Program-made: the position numbers and the translations under genes
Origin: a virus
IMG/VR virus record: IMGVR_UViG_3300046007_006437
Coordinates: 1 to 42,390 of that record
Length of the DNA stretch: 42,390 nt
Direction: 5' to 3' (one strand)
The notes under the pieces: generated by a model
Databases searched by the model: none
Told to the model about the DNA's origin: nothing
What the model saw: only the letters and a program-made list of their open reading frames with translations
Part shown: positions 32,436 through 39,824 of the stretch, one piece after another
Numbering within the stretch: position 1 is the stretch's first letter
How the letters are laid out: every line of letters begins with the position of its first letter

Positions 32436-34190
32436 TCACTCCACTGTTAGTTTTGAATAGTTGTCATGTTCAACCTTGATGACTCGGTTAAAATCTTCAA
32501 CGTTTTGCACAATATCAGGATTGTGCGATATAATTATAACATTTTTTGACTTAGAAAAGTCATCAGTTAGAATTTTAATCAATTCAAACTTACCTTCAGT
32601 GTCAGATGAACTATCTAGCACTTCATCTAAAATGAGTAGGTTTGTAGTGATACCATTTTTCTCTTCGACAAGCTTAAGAAACGCAAACAAAATACTGAAT
32701 GTGAATCTTTGTTTTTGCCCGTTAGACATAGCATTGAACTCTTTTTCTTCATTACGGGAGATAATTCTTTCTTTAAAGCTGGTATCTATGACAAAGTTGT
32801 ACTCAAACGCATTGAATCGCTCGATAAATTGATTGATATACCGATTCAGTAATGGAATCTGCTGAGATAGTGTATATCCCTTAAGTTCATCATCACCCAC
32901 AATAGAGTTAAGAGTGGTTAGATTATTCATCTCTTCCTTGAGACTTAGGATAATGCTCTTTTCATCCTCTAGTTCGAGTTCTAGTTTATGAATGTAGCTA
33001 TAATCGATATCTAGCTCTTTCCATTGTCTTTTCGACTCGATTTCTGTACCTAACTGATCTATTCTAGCTAGGTTTTGATTTCTGTTCTCACCTATTCGTT
33101 TTGAGTTCAGGAGCTTTTCTTTCTTGGCATTTACAGATGCTTCTATATCTCGAATATCTGTATGTAGCTGAGTAAGAGTAGCTTCAAGTGATACCTTCAT
33201 CTCATTCAATTGACTTTCTCGGTCTTCAGAAATGTCTATCCCACTTCGATTTATCACATTAGAACACTTATCACATTCTATAGCTCCTTGTTTAGCTAAA
33301 TGTAAGTGATGTAGTTCATCAAGCACTTTTCTATGTTCAGTAGTAGCTTCCGTTGTTTCATATTTTTTAACGTTTAGCTGATTTAGTTCTTCATCATACT
33401 TTTCTTTTAACTCTTTTAGGACTTGAATGGCTTTATCGTACTCTGGGACTTTTGATCCACACGATGACAGTTCATCTTCTAGCTGTGATATGATAGTCTC
33501 TTTGTCCATCTTAATGATAGCGTTTTGTTGTTCCATGGAAGCAATGTTACGTTTTTCAGTTTCAAGAGTAGTGGCTAATATGCTAACTTTGTACTCATGT
33601 TCCATTACATAAGTATTGGCTAAGCTAATCTTTTTCTTGATAAGCGATCTAAGGTCGTTGAAGACACTTGTATCGGTTATAATCTGAAACACTTCCTCTT
33701 TTTCTTTTGATGTCAGGTCCATGAAGTTCTTCGATGTACTAATATTGGCACCTAATACGATAAGTTGGCGATACACGTTTTCATTCATCTTGAGGATTTC
33801 TTCCTCAAGTAGATCCTGATAATCTTTTACTGTAGCAGACTGTGGCACTAAGTTCTTATCAGTGAATATAGGTTCTTTTTTGTTATGATATATCTCAAAC
33901 ACATTAGGTTTCATACCTCTAACAATTTGATAATACCCAGCATTCTCTACACTTAAAACAACCTTAACAAGTAACTCTTTGTTATTATGATGATTTATAA
34001 GAGAGCTGTTCTTAATCTTCCTAAAAGCCTTTCCATACAACCCATATGTAAGGGCGTCAATAAAAGACGATTTACCTGCACCATTCTTGGCGTTTATTAA
34101 GTCGATACCATTTTTAAATTCGAATACAGTAGGTGAGTTACCATAACTTAGAACATTCTTAAACTCTAACCGTATGAAGTCTATTTTCAT
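32436..34190 (-). CDS. 46: recombination nuclease ATPase subunit, gp46-like (SbcC/Rad50)
   Basis: 584 aa (T4 gp46 is 560). With gp47 it resects double-strand breaks for recombination-dependent replication. ABC-ATPase Walker A 'NAKNGAGKSSF' (33-43) is followed by a long coiled coil (about 190-400) with the zinc-hook 'CDKC' (306-309) near its middle. After that come the signature 'SNGQKQRFTFSI' and Walker B 'LLILDEVLDSSSD' (about 525-537) with the D-loop and 'VIIISHNPD' (switch His). All key residues are present. It has its own middle-type promoter (34216-34238) inside the upstream 69-aa gene, and heads an operon 46-(33-like)-(59-like)-44-AAA-62. In T4 gene 45 lies between 46 and 44; here it does not. 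Confidence 0.95.
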   Translation of the reverse strand: MKIDFIRLEFKNVLSYGNSPTVFEFKNGIDLINAKNGAGKSSFIDALTYGLYGKAFRKIKNSSLINHHNNKELLVKVVLSVENAGYYQIVRGMKPNVFEIYHNKKEPIFTDKNLVPQSATVKDYQDLLEEEILKMNENVYRQLIVLGANISTSKNFMDLTSKEKEEVFQIITDTSVFNDLRSLIKKKISLANTYVMEHEYKVSILATTLETEKRNIASMEQQNAIIKMDKETIISQLEDELSSCGSKVPEYDKAIQVLKELKEKYDEELNQLNVKKYETTEATTEHRKVLDELHHLHLAKQGAIECDKCSNVINRSGIDISEDRESQLNEMKVSLEATLTQLHTDIRDIEASVNAKKEKLLNSKRIGENRNQNLARIDQLGTEIESKRQWKELDIDYSYIHKLELELEDEKSIILSLKEEMNNLTTLNSIVGDDELKGYTLSQQIPLLNRYINQFIERFNAFEYNFVIDTSFKERIISRNEEKEFNAMSNGQKQRFTFSILFAFLKLVEEKNGITTNLLILDEVLDSSSDTEGKFELIKILTDDFSKSKNVIIISHNPDIVQNVEDFNRVIKVEHDNYSKLTVE

Positions 34191-34215
34191 CTTGTTCCTT
34201 CATATAATTTGACTG

Positions 34216-34238
34216 ATTATAACGTACCATTACTTAAA
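34216..34238 (-). promoter_or_regulatory. middle-type promoter of gp46: TTTAAG-N11-TATAAT
   Basis: The box TTTAAG (34233-34238, in the run TTTTAAG) is 11 nt from TATAAT (34216-34221). The expected start is about 19 nt before the ATG at 34190. It overlaps the 3' end of the 69-aa gene. Confidence 0.65.
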
Positions 34239-34439
34239 ATCACCTTTAATAGTAATTTCGTTAGTGTCACGCCTCATTCTAGTACCCATATCAGGTAGAT
34301 ACGTGCTGTTATTGGGGTAACTTATCTTCATAATCATAGCAATAGCAAATGCTGTTATATGAGCTCTAATTCGATATAAGACATCCTTAAAAGAGGATGC
34401 CTTATTATAACCTTTGATAATACCTTCTACATTCATCAT
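34230..34439 (-). CDS. small unknown protein between gp47 and gp46
   Basis: 69 aa starting MMNVEGIIKG. No family recognised. The first ~40 residues are helical and moderately hydrophobic ('VLYRIRAHITAFAIAMIMK'), too polar for a sure membrane span. The C-terminal part is basic ('GTRMRRDTNEITIKGDFK'). It overlaps the gp47 stop by four bases (ATGA), so it is translated with gp47. T4 also has small genes of unknown function (46.1, 46.2) at this position, but I cannot say that they are homologous. Confidence 0.65.
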   Translation of the reverse strand: MMNVEGIIKGYNKASSFKDVLYRIRAHITAFAIAMIMKISYPNNSTYLPDMGTRMRRDTNEITIKGDFK

Positions 34440-35560
34440 GTGTTTACCTCGTCAAGTTCTCTGAATAGTTCTTCAAGAACAGGAACCAACGTTGGGTGTT
34501 TTTTCTTAATCGTTTCTTTAATAAGAGTTTTTGATGATGAAGGAATCGAGTGATGATCTTCAGTCTCAATGTAACTCTCACCTATGATGTTACTTATCTC
34601 TACATTGTTTGTTATTTCAAACTCTAAACCTTGCTGTTTAAGAGAGTAAATATATTCCTCATGTGTATTGTCAGCACTGTCGTTAATAAACAGTTTCAAT
34701 TTATGAGGTTTTAGTTGGTCACTGAATAAAGGAATCTCATCTTCATTGATCTCAATGTCTTTTAGGTTTAGTCCCGAGATAGTTAAAGGTTTTGTTTTTT
34801 TATCAGAGTACTTAAGCTTAATGAACTTTGTGCTTTGACTGTTCGATATAAACGTCTCTTTAAAATCCTTATCCAGTACAAAGAAGCCTCTATCAGTCCC
34901 ATAATCACCCCAATCTAACCAGTAAGGTGTACCTAGGTATGATATCGTCTCTTTTTCAGCCTTGATATGATAATGCCCTGAATATACTTTTTTAAGTGAC
35001 CTCTTCTTCTTAAAGAACTCAGGTGATAGCATAGAGTGGTCGTCTAAGTGCCCTTTTGTCATCTCAAAGTTTCGAATCTCGAAATGACCAAAAACATAGT
35101 TAATCCCAGTCAATTCATCGGATGTCAATGTCTCATTAGGTAATATCCAAGGTACAAAATAACATCGCTTGTTATTGATTAGAATCTCACATCTATCATT
35201 AATGACATGAACATTTTCATATAACCTAGATATCAGGTTAAGTATTGTATACTCTCTTGTAGATTTGTGATATATGTCATGATTACCTACTATACAAATG
35301 AATGTTATATTTTTAGACCTAAGAGCATCAAAAAACATCTTCATTATATTCTGTAGATATTCGATGTCAACGACTATCCTATTATCAAAAATGTCACCGA
35401 CTTGAACTATAGTTTTACAACCATTCTCTTCCATATAAGGGAAGAGCTGATTGTCAAAGAATCTCATCTGAGATTCGAGTGTCGTTTTTGAAAACTTATT
35501 CTTACCAAAGTGCAAGTCACCTAAAAGAACAATTTTATCAGTATCTAAAGTTTGAATCAT
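34436..35560 (-). CDS. 47: recombination nuclease subunit, gp47-like (SbcD/Mre11)
   Basis: 374 aa (T4 gp47 is 339). The calcineurin-type phosphoesterase motifs are complete: 'LLGDLHFGKN' (12-21; D and H), 'VQVGDIFDNR' (about 51-60), 'CIVGNHDIYHKS' (GNHD, about 95-98), 'VFGHFEI' and 'YSGHYHIKA' (GHxH). Acts with gp46 as the nuclease at DNA ends. The C-terminal ~150 residues would include the capping and gp46-binding region and end in a charged tail ('PVLEELFRELDEVNT'). It overlaps gp55 and the 69-aa gene by four bases each, so 55-47-small form a tightly coupled unit from the promoter at 36361-36383. In T4, 55 and 47 are in the same neighbourhood. Confidence 0.95.
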   Translation of the reverse strand: MIQTLDTDKIVLLGDLHFGKNKFSKTTLESQMRFFDNQLFPYMEENGCKTIVQVGDIFDNRIVVDIEYLQNIMKMFFDALRSKNITFICIVGNHDIYHKSTREYTILNLISRLYENVHVINDRCEILINNKRCYFVPWILPNETLTSDELTGINYVFGHFEIRNFEMTKGHLDDHSMLSPEFFKKKRSLKKVYSGHYHIKAEKETISYLGTPYWLDWGDYGTDRGFFVLDKDFKETFISNSQSTKFIKLKYSDKKTKPLTISGLNLKDIEINEDEIPLFSDQLKPHKLKLFINDSADNTHEEYIYSLKQQGLEFEITNNVEISNIIGESYIETEDHHSIPSSSKTLIKETIKKKHPTLVPVLEELFRELDEVNT

Positions 35561-36330
35561 ACAGCCTCTTCTTCGTAGTCTTCCAAGACATCTTCATCTA
35601 AGAACTCGGACCACTCATCAATATCGGTTCTAAAGAAGTCCTCTTCAATCTCTTCGATTTCGTCTTCTTTTTTCTTTTGCTTATACGTTTTTCTAGTTAG
35701 ATCGAGATAATCAAAGAAACCAATTTTACTTATCTCTTCAAACTCATCCATTGTGATGATATATTTTTTAGGATACTCAATCTTAAGTTTACGTGAACCC
35801 TTTTCCCATAAGTGTTGTAACAAGTCTTTCAGTGTATCGAATTTGATACCATCCACCTCTAGCTTTTTGAGGTTGAAAAACTCAATGCCTTCTTCCTCGT
35901 CTTTGTAGTACGTTGACATCCTATCGATATTTTTGTATGCCGCACTAACAAGCTTTTCAAGCTCATGGTATTGTACAGTCTCTTTTATATAAGACTCTTC
36001 CTTTTTTCTTTTGTTGATGACTTCAAAAAATGCAGCTTTGGCAATCTGAGTCAAATACGCAAAAGGTGATACCGGCTCATTTGTGATCTTTGAAATTCTT
36101 GTGTGATCGAAATTGTGAATGTATTTAAGCATTTTATAGATCGAATTGGAAACATAATCCTCTGTCCAGTTAGTGGTGTATCCCGAAAACTGAGGACGTT
36201 TTTTTAAGTTGTTGATTATTAACATACACTGAGTAGCAAATTTAGTCTTATCGGCTTTTGGGTCCGTTTGAATCTTTATAATCTCTGCTAACAGTTCGTC
36301 TTTATCAAGGTAATGTACTTGATCCTTCAT
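35557..36330 (-). CDS. 55: late transcription sigma factor, gp55-like
   Basis: 257 aa (T4 gp55 is 185). Replaces the host sigma factor at TATAAATA late promoters. 'ELLAEIIKIQTDPKADKTKF' to 'CMLIINNLKKRPQFSGYTTN' (T4: [20 protein letters not shown]) and 'YVSNSIYKMLKYIHNFDHTR' (T4: [20 protein letters not shown]) are clear matches. They are followed by 'SPFAYLTQIAKAAFFEVINK' (T4: [20 protein letters not shown]). These correspond to sigma region 2, which binds the -10 element. About 90 extra residues follow, including a charged lysine-rich stretch and a very acidic end with 'DIDEWSEFLDED', perhaps the clamp-binding motif (T4: SLDFLYE). It is transcribed from a middle-type promoter that overlaps a divergent late promoter. 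Confidence 0.92.
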   Translation of the reverse strand: MKDQVHYLDKDELLAEIIKIQTDPKADKTKFATQCMLIINNLKKRPQFSGYTTNWTEDYVSNSIYKMLKYIHNFDHTRISKITNEPVSPFAYLTQIAKAAFFEVINKRKKEESYIKETVQYHELEKLVSAAYKNIDRMSTYYKDEEEGIEFFNLKKLEVDGIKFDTLKDLLQHLWEKGSRKLKIEYPKKYIITMDEFEEISKIGFFDYLDLTRKTYKQKKKEDEIEEIEEDFFRTDIDEWSEFLDEDVLEDYEEEAV

Positions 36331-36351
36331 TGAAAACCTTTTCTCTAAATT

Positions 36352-36359
36352 GATAAATA
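36352..36359 (+). promoter_or_regulatory. plus-strand late-type promoter (GATAAATA)
   Basis: Plus strand GATAAATA, one change from TATAAATA, lies 41 nt upstream of the tail-tube-like ATG at 36400. The expected start is near 36365, inside the -10 of the divergent gp55 promoter. Confidence 0.55.
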
Positions 36360-36360
36360 G

Positions 36361-36383
36361 ATTATAATTAAAAGTTACTTAAA
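36361..36383 (-). promoter_or_regulatory. middle-type promoter of gp55: TTTAAG-N11-TATAAT
   Basis: The box TTTAAG (36378-36383) is 11 nt from TATAAT (36361-36366). The expected start is near 36354, 24 nt before the ATG at 36330. It overlaps the start region of the plus-strand late promoter. Confidence 0.65.
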
Positions 36384-36399
36384 TTCTATAGGATTCTAT

Positions 36400-37014
36400 A
36401 TGGACACAAATTTTAACAACTACAACCTGACGACTAATATAGTTTTTGGAACTACATTGTTTGGTGAAGAGATGACATTTAACGTTCAATCAGTCAATCT
36501 TCCAGGTATAGCTATTGCTTACAGTAAAGCAAACTCCAGGTACGACGTTTTAAACCCAACTATAGCATATGAATCATTAGAGTTCCCAGCTCTACAAGTC
36601 ACGTTCCTTTCGGATGAAGACATGAAAATATGGATGCAATTCATTACGCTTATAGTATCGTCTAGGGACGTTGACTTCTTTAACAATCATCATGATGCTT
36701 GGATTGCTATCAAGACAAATAATGGTAAACCAGTAGCCAAGATAAACTACATCAACATAGTGGTGACCAACATATCAGACTTAACATATGACTTTGGAAG
36801 TGATAATACAGAGCAGACATTTACAGTCGATATACAGTACGATTATTACGAGATAGAAAACGTGATGCTAATACGAGATAGAGCTATAGCGATTGACATC
36901 ATGCAGAGTGAGATAGATAAAGCGGTTGAGAATAGAAGTGTAGACGGTACAATGGAAAGAAGTGTATCAGGAACTTCAGGTATGACTGAAAACGGAGATT
37001 TAGTAGTAGAGTGA
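36400..37014 (+). CDS. tail-tube-like protein, only plus-strand gene
   Basis: 204 aa starting MDTNFNNYNL, with AGGA at 6 nt and a plus-strand late-type promoter. It follows the T4 tail-tube (gp19) fold pattern: an N-terminal strand 'TNIVFGTTLFGEEMTFNVQS' (gp19: NLFQVEISYLGQNFTFQCKA), then 'VNLPGIAI' (TALPAGIV), 'LQVTFLSDEDMKIWMQF' (WTVTVMNDEAHDARQKF), and 'EQTFTVDIQYDYYEIE' (IQTFEVTLALDYWE). A C-terminal extension of ~45 residues is Ser/Glu/Gly-rich and absent from gp19. The T4 tube initiator gp54 and cap proteins use related folds, so it could be the tube, its initiator or a paralogue. It ends at 37014, directly abutting the convergent polymerase stop at 37015. Confidence 0.65.
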   Translation: MDTNFNNYNLTTNIVFGTTLFGEEMTFNVQSVNLPGIAIAYSKANSRYDVLNPTIAYESLEFPALQVTFLSDEDMKIWMQFITLIVSSRDVDFFNNHHDAWIAIKTNNGKPVAKINYINIVVTNISDLTYDFGSDNTEQTFTVDIQYDYYEIENVMLIRDRAIAIDIMQSEIDKAVENRSVDGTMERSVSGTSGMTENGDLVVE

Positions 37015-39777
37015 TTAACACCACTCATCTACTGTGATTTTCTTTTGATGTGACCATCCTAGAGGTCCTATCATAATATCTAATGCTTGAATGAAGAACC
37101 GATCCCACATAGATTCTCTGTCTATGTACTTAGTAAGACCTGCCCTATCAATGATAGTGCTATTCATGTAACCGAATACATCAGAATTGACCGTATTAGG
37201 TGTCTTTAGCAACAAGTACTTCATTTTATCTTTTTCATTGATGTAATTATACTCTTTTTGTAATCCAGCTACTAAAATAGACATGTTATGTACAACTGCC
37301 GCACGTGAGTTGATAGGTATAGGAGAACATTCAGCCTTCCCGTCAGGTGAGTCAAAAAATAACGAGTGATTAAACACTTTAAAACCAATGTTTTTGATGT
37401 CAGCACCCGGATATACTGATTCTAAGCCTTTGAACTTTTTAGCACCTGTAGTAGAGTCTTTACCGTCAGGTATCTTAAAGTTAAATGAGACTTTATTAAC
37501 CCCGGTTACCCTTGATACTTCATCAATAGGTGCAGACATGAATTTCTTCTTGACATCAGACGTCCATGTTTGAAGGCTAGATTCGTCACCATCTAGTAAG
37601 ATGTCAATAGAATCCTTGAGATACTTCCTACAGAACATAGGAGTACTGGACCTAACGATTTCAAGACCCATGACTTTCTTTTTAGGTTCTTTTAAGCGAA
37701 CACCTTCTGTATCGAGAACACGAGCAATATAACGTTTCTTAGCAATGAAAATGCCAGAGTCAGCGATGATTTCTCTATCCATTGCCATAGCGTCAGCTTC
37801 AAGTACATTGAGAGACTTACCTACTTTATCAGTCATTATATTAACATAAGGTTGTACTACTTTCTCACAAACGTTATTACAAAAATCAATAGTTTCAGTG
37901 AATGAAAGCTCAGACTTTGAACGTTTTGCTTGTACAAAATTGTCAACTGTCAAATAAAATGAGTCGGTATCCCCATAAACTAAGTAAGGTTTCTTACTGG
38001 GTAGCTTCTCTCGCAACATACCGTCAACTGAGAACGCCATTGTTTTGTTTGTGTATCGTCCATTACCTGTGATTGCTGCGGCAATCTCATTATTGAACAG
38101 TACGAAATATTGATTACCTAGGGCGCCATAAAGACTGTTTAGAAGAATCTTTTTTGTCATCTGTGCAGTGTCCCAAAATGCTTCGAGATATTCTTCTGCT
38201 TTAATCTCTTCGGGTGTAGCACCACTAGTTTTTAGTGTTTGAATATGTTGTGAGTGTACAAACATCTGCTTCTTATCAGCTTTACGCTCAGCATACAACT
38301 GCTTAATCAGCCTAGGAATCAATCCCACCTCGTCTCTACGATAAAATGACCCATTTATTCCAGCCGACACGTTGTATTTCTCTAATAGAGGTGTCACTTT
38401 CTCTATAAGCTCATCTACTCTGTTAATTAGCAAGTCTTCGTCATCTATAAACACGTTAGTTTTCAGATGCATCAACTCAGGAGGTAAATCTTTTGTGTTG
38501 ATATACGTTTCAGGACTGAAGTTACACCAACGAATGATAGACGGATATAGGGAAGCCCAGTCGAATGACACAATCCAGTTATGTTTACCCACTTCAGGAT
38601 CGGCAACCCAAGCACCTTTAATTTGATCGTGGGAACCTCTACTCCCACCATCATTAGGTAGAATGAATCCTTCAGAATATGCTATGTTTGTGATGTACGT
38701 ACCCCAAGGTTTAACAGTACCTAAAGCATCATCTAAACAAATTCCCATCTTGTAAGCAATTGACTTAACAAGATTGATTAGATTTAGTTTTTTATCGATA
38801 CCTAAAATAAGCTCAACGTCAACGATACCGTAACGAACAAATGTGACATAATCCTCTACCATCAAATGATCTAGGTTATCATATTCTGAGTACTCTACTT
38901 TTTCAGCACCTAATTCTACACTAGCAATGTTATTGAGTGAGAAGCTAGTTTGAGGTGTGAATGTGAACTTCTTATACAACTCCATCAAGTCAAGCAAATA
39001 GATACCTGAAATAGTAGTATTGTACACATCAGAGTTCCCAACCTTTTTATACTCACATTTAACATCCTGAACAGGTGAAAGGTCATTGGAGTTCAACCCT
39101 ATCTTATCTGCTCGATTGATAATGTAAGGAAAGTCGAACAGGTCACCGTTCCAAGCTGTCATGATAGTAGGGTTCTTAACCTTTATCAGCTTGAACATGT
39201 ACTTAAACATTTCAGCTTCATCGTTTACTTGAAGGTACGTCGTCTTCTCCGGGAACGAGTATTTGGCATTGTACTCCTTGACACGTTCCAAATTCTTAGG
39301 ATCTTCATGACCTTCTATAGGTTTGTACCCTATGATGTAGTACTTATCATCAAATGAATCATAAATCTGAATGAGTGTTACAGGTGCTTTAGCCTCATTA
39401 GGAAACGGGAACCCGAACTCCTGAGAAACCTCAATGTCTAGGTACCATATTCTCATGGCATGATCGTTGTTGACGTACTGATTGTTATTGAAATAATAAG
39501 CATCTCTTATGTATTGATACTTAGGAGTAGTCTTACCGAAGTAAGGCATGTTCATCTCATCCATCGATTTACACCAAGCATTCATATCTTGAGCACTTTC
39601 GAACCGCTTCTCTGTAAGTGATATTGACTTATCTAAGAAGTATTTGAGTGAACCGTTACCGGGAATATAGACTGTAGGAGTTAGATTTATCTCTCTAATT
39701 TCTGATTTTTTTGTGTCAGGATTGTAAACCCTCTCGTAGGTTTTACTCTTGACATTGAACACATTTTCATATAGCAT
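37015..39777 (-). CDS. 43: family B DNA polymerase, gp43-like
   Basis: 920 aa from the ATG at 39777 (MLYENVFNVK), with AAGGA at 6 nt; an ATG two codons earlier overlaps that site. T4 gp43 is 898 aa. The proofreading exonuclease has ExoI 'WYLDIEV' (D114, E116), ExoII 'AWNGDLFDFPYI' (about 208-219) and ExoIII 'YGIVD' (316-320). Polymerase motifs are A 'FDWASLYPSIIR' (405-416), B 'KKILLNSLYGALGN' (542-555) and C 'VYGDTDSFY' (600-608), with 'KKRY' at 680-683. All catalytic aspartates are present and there is no intein or split. The C-terminus 'QKKITVDEWC' occupies the place of the clamp-binding tail of T4 gp43 and shares D-E-W with the late transcription factors. A middle-type promoter is at 39802-39824. 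Confidence 0.97.
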   Translation of the reverse strand: MLYENVFNVKSKTYERVYNPDTKKSEIREINLTPTVYIPGNGSLKYFLDKSISLTEKRFESAQDMNAWCKSMDEMNMPYFGKTTPKYQYIRDAYYFNNNQYVNNDHAMRIWYLDIEVSQEFGFPFPNEAKAPVTLIQIYDSFDDKYYIIGYKPIEGHEDPKNLERVKEYNAKYSFPEKTTYLQVNDEAEMFKYMFKLIKVKNPTIMTAWNGDLFDFPYIINRADKIGLNSNDLSPVQDVKCEYKKVGNSDVYNTTISGIYLLDLMELYKKFTFTPQTSFSLNNIASVELGAEKVEYSEYDNLDHLMVEDYVTFVRYGIVDVELILGIDKKLNLINLVKSIAYKMGICLDDALGTVKPWGTYITNIAYSEGFILPNDGGSRGSHDQIKGAWVADPEVGKHNWIVSFDWASLYPSIIRWCNFSPETYINTKDLPPELMHLKTNVFIDDEDLLINRVDELIEKVTPLLEKYNVSAGINGSFYRRDEVGLIPRLIKQLYAERKADKKQMFVHSQHIQTLKTSGATPEEIKAEEYLEAFWDTAQMTKKILLNSLYGALGNQYFVLFNNEIAAAITGNGRYTNKTMAFSVDGMLREKLPSKKPYLVYGDTDSFYLTVDNFVQAKRSKSELSFTETIDFCNNVCEKVVQPYVNIMTDKVGKSLNVLEADAMAMDREIIADSGIFIAKKRYIARVLDTEGVRLKEPKKKVMGLEIVRSSTPMFCRKYLKDSIDILLDGDESSLQTWTSDVKKKFMSAPIDEVSRVTGVNKVSFNFKIPDGKDSTTGAKKFKGLESVYPGADIKNIGFKVFNHSLFFDSPDGKAECSPIPINSRAAVVHNMSILVAGLQKEYNYINEKDKMKYLLLKTPNTVNSDVFGYMNSTIIDRAGLTKYIDRESMWDRFFIQALDIMIGPLGWSHQKKITVDEWC

Positions 39778-39801
39778 ATACATTCCTTATTTGGGTATAA
39801 A

Positions 39802-39824
39802 ATTATATCAAACAATTAGTTAAA
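39802..39824 (-). promoter_or_regulatory. middle-type promoter of gp43: TTTAAC-N11-TATAAT
   Basis: The box TTTAAC (39819-39824) is 11 nt from TATAAT (39802-39807), which carries an extended -10 (TGA before it). It overlaps the stop codon of dda (39820). The expected start is near 39795. Confidence 0.7.
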
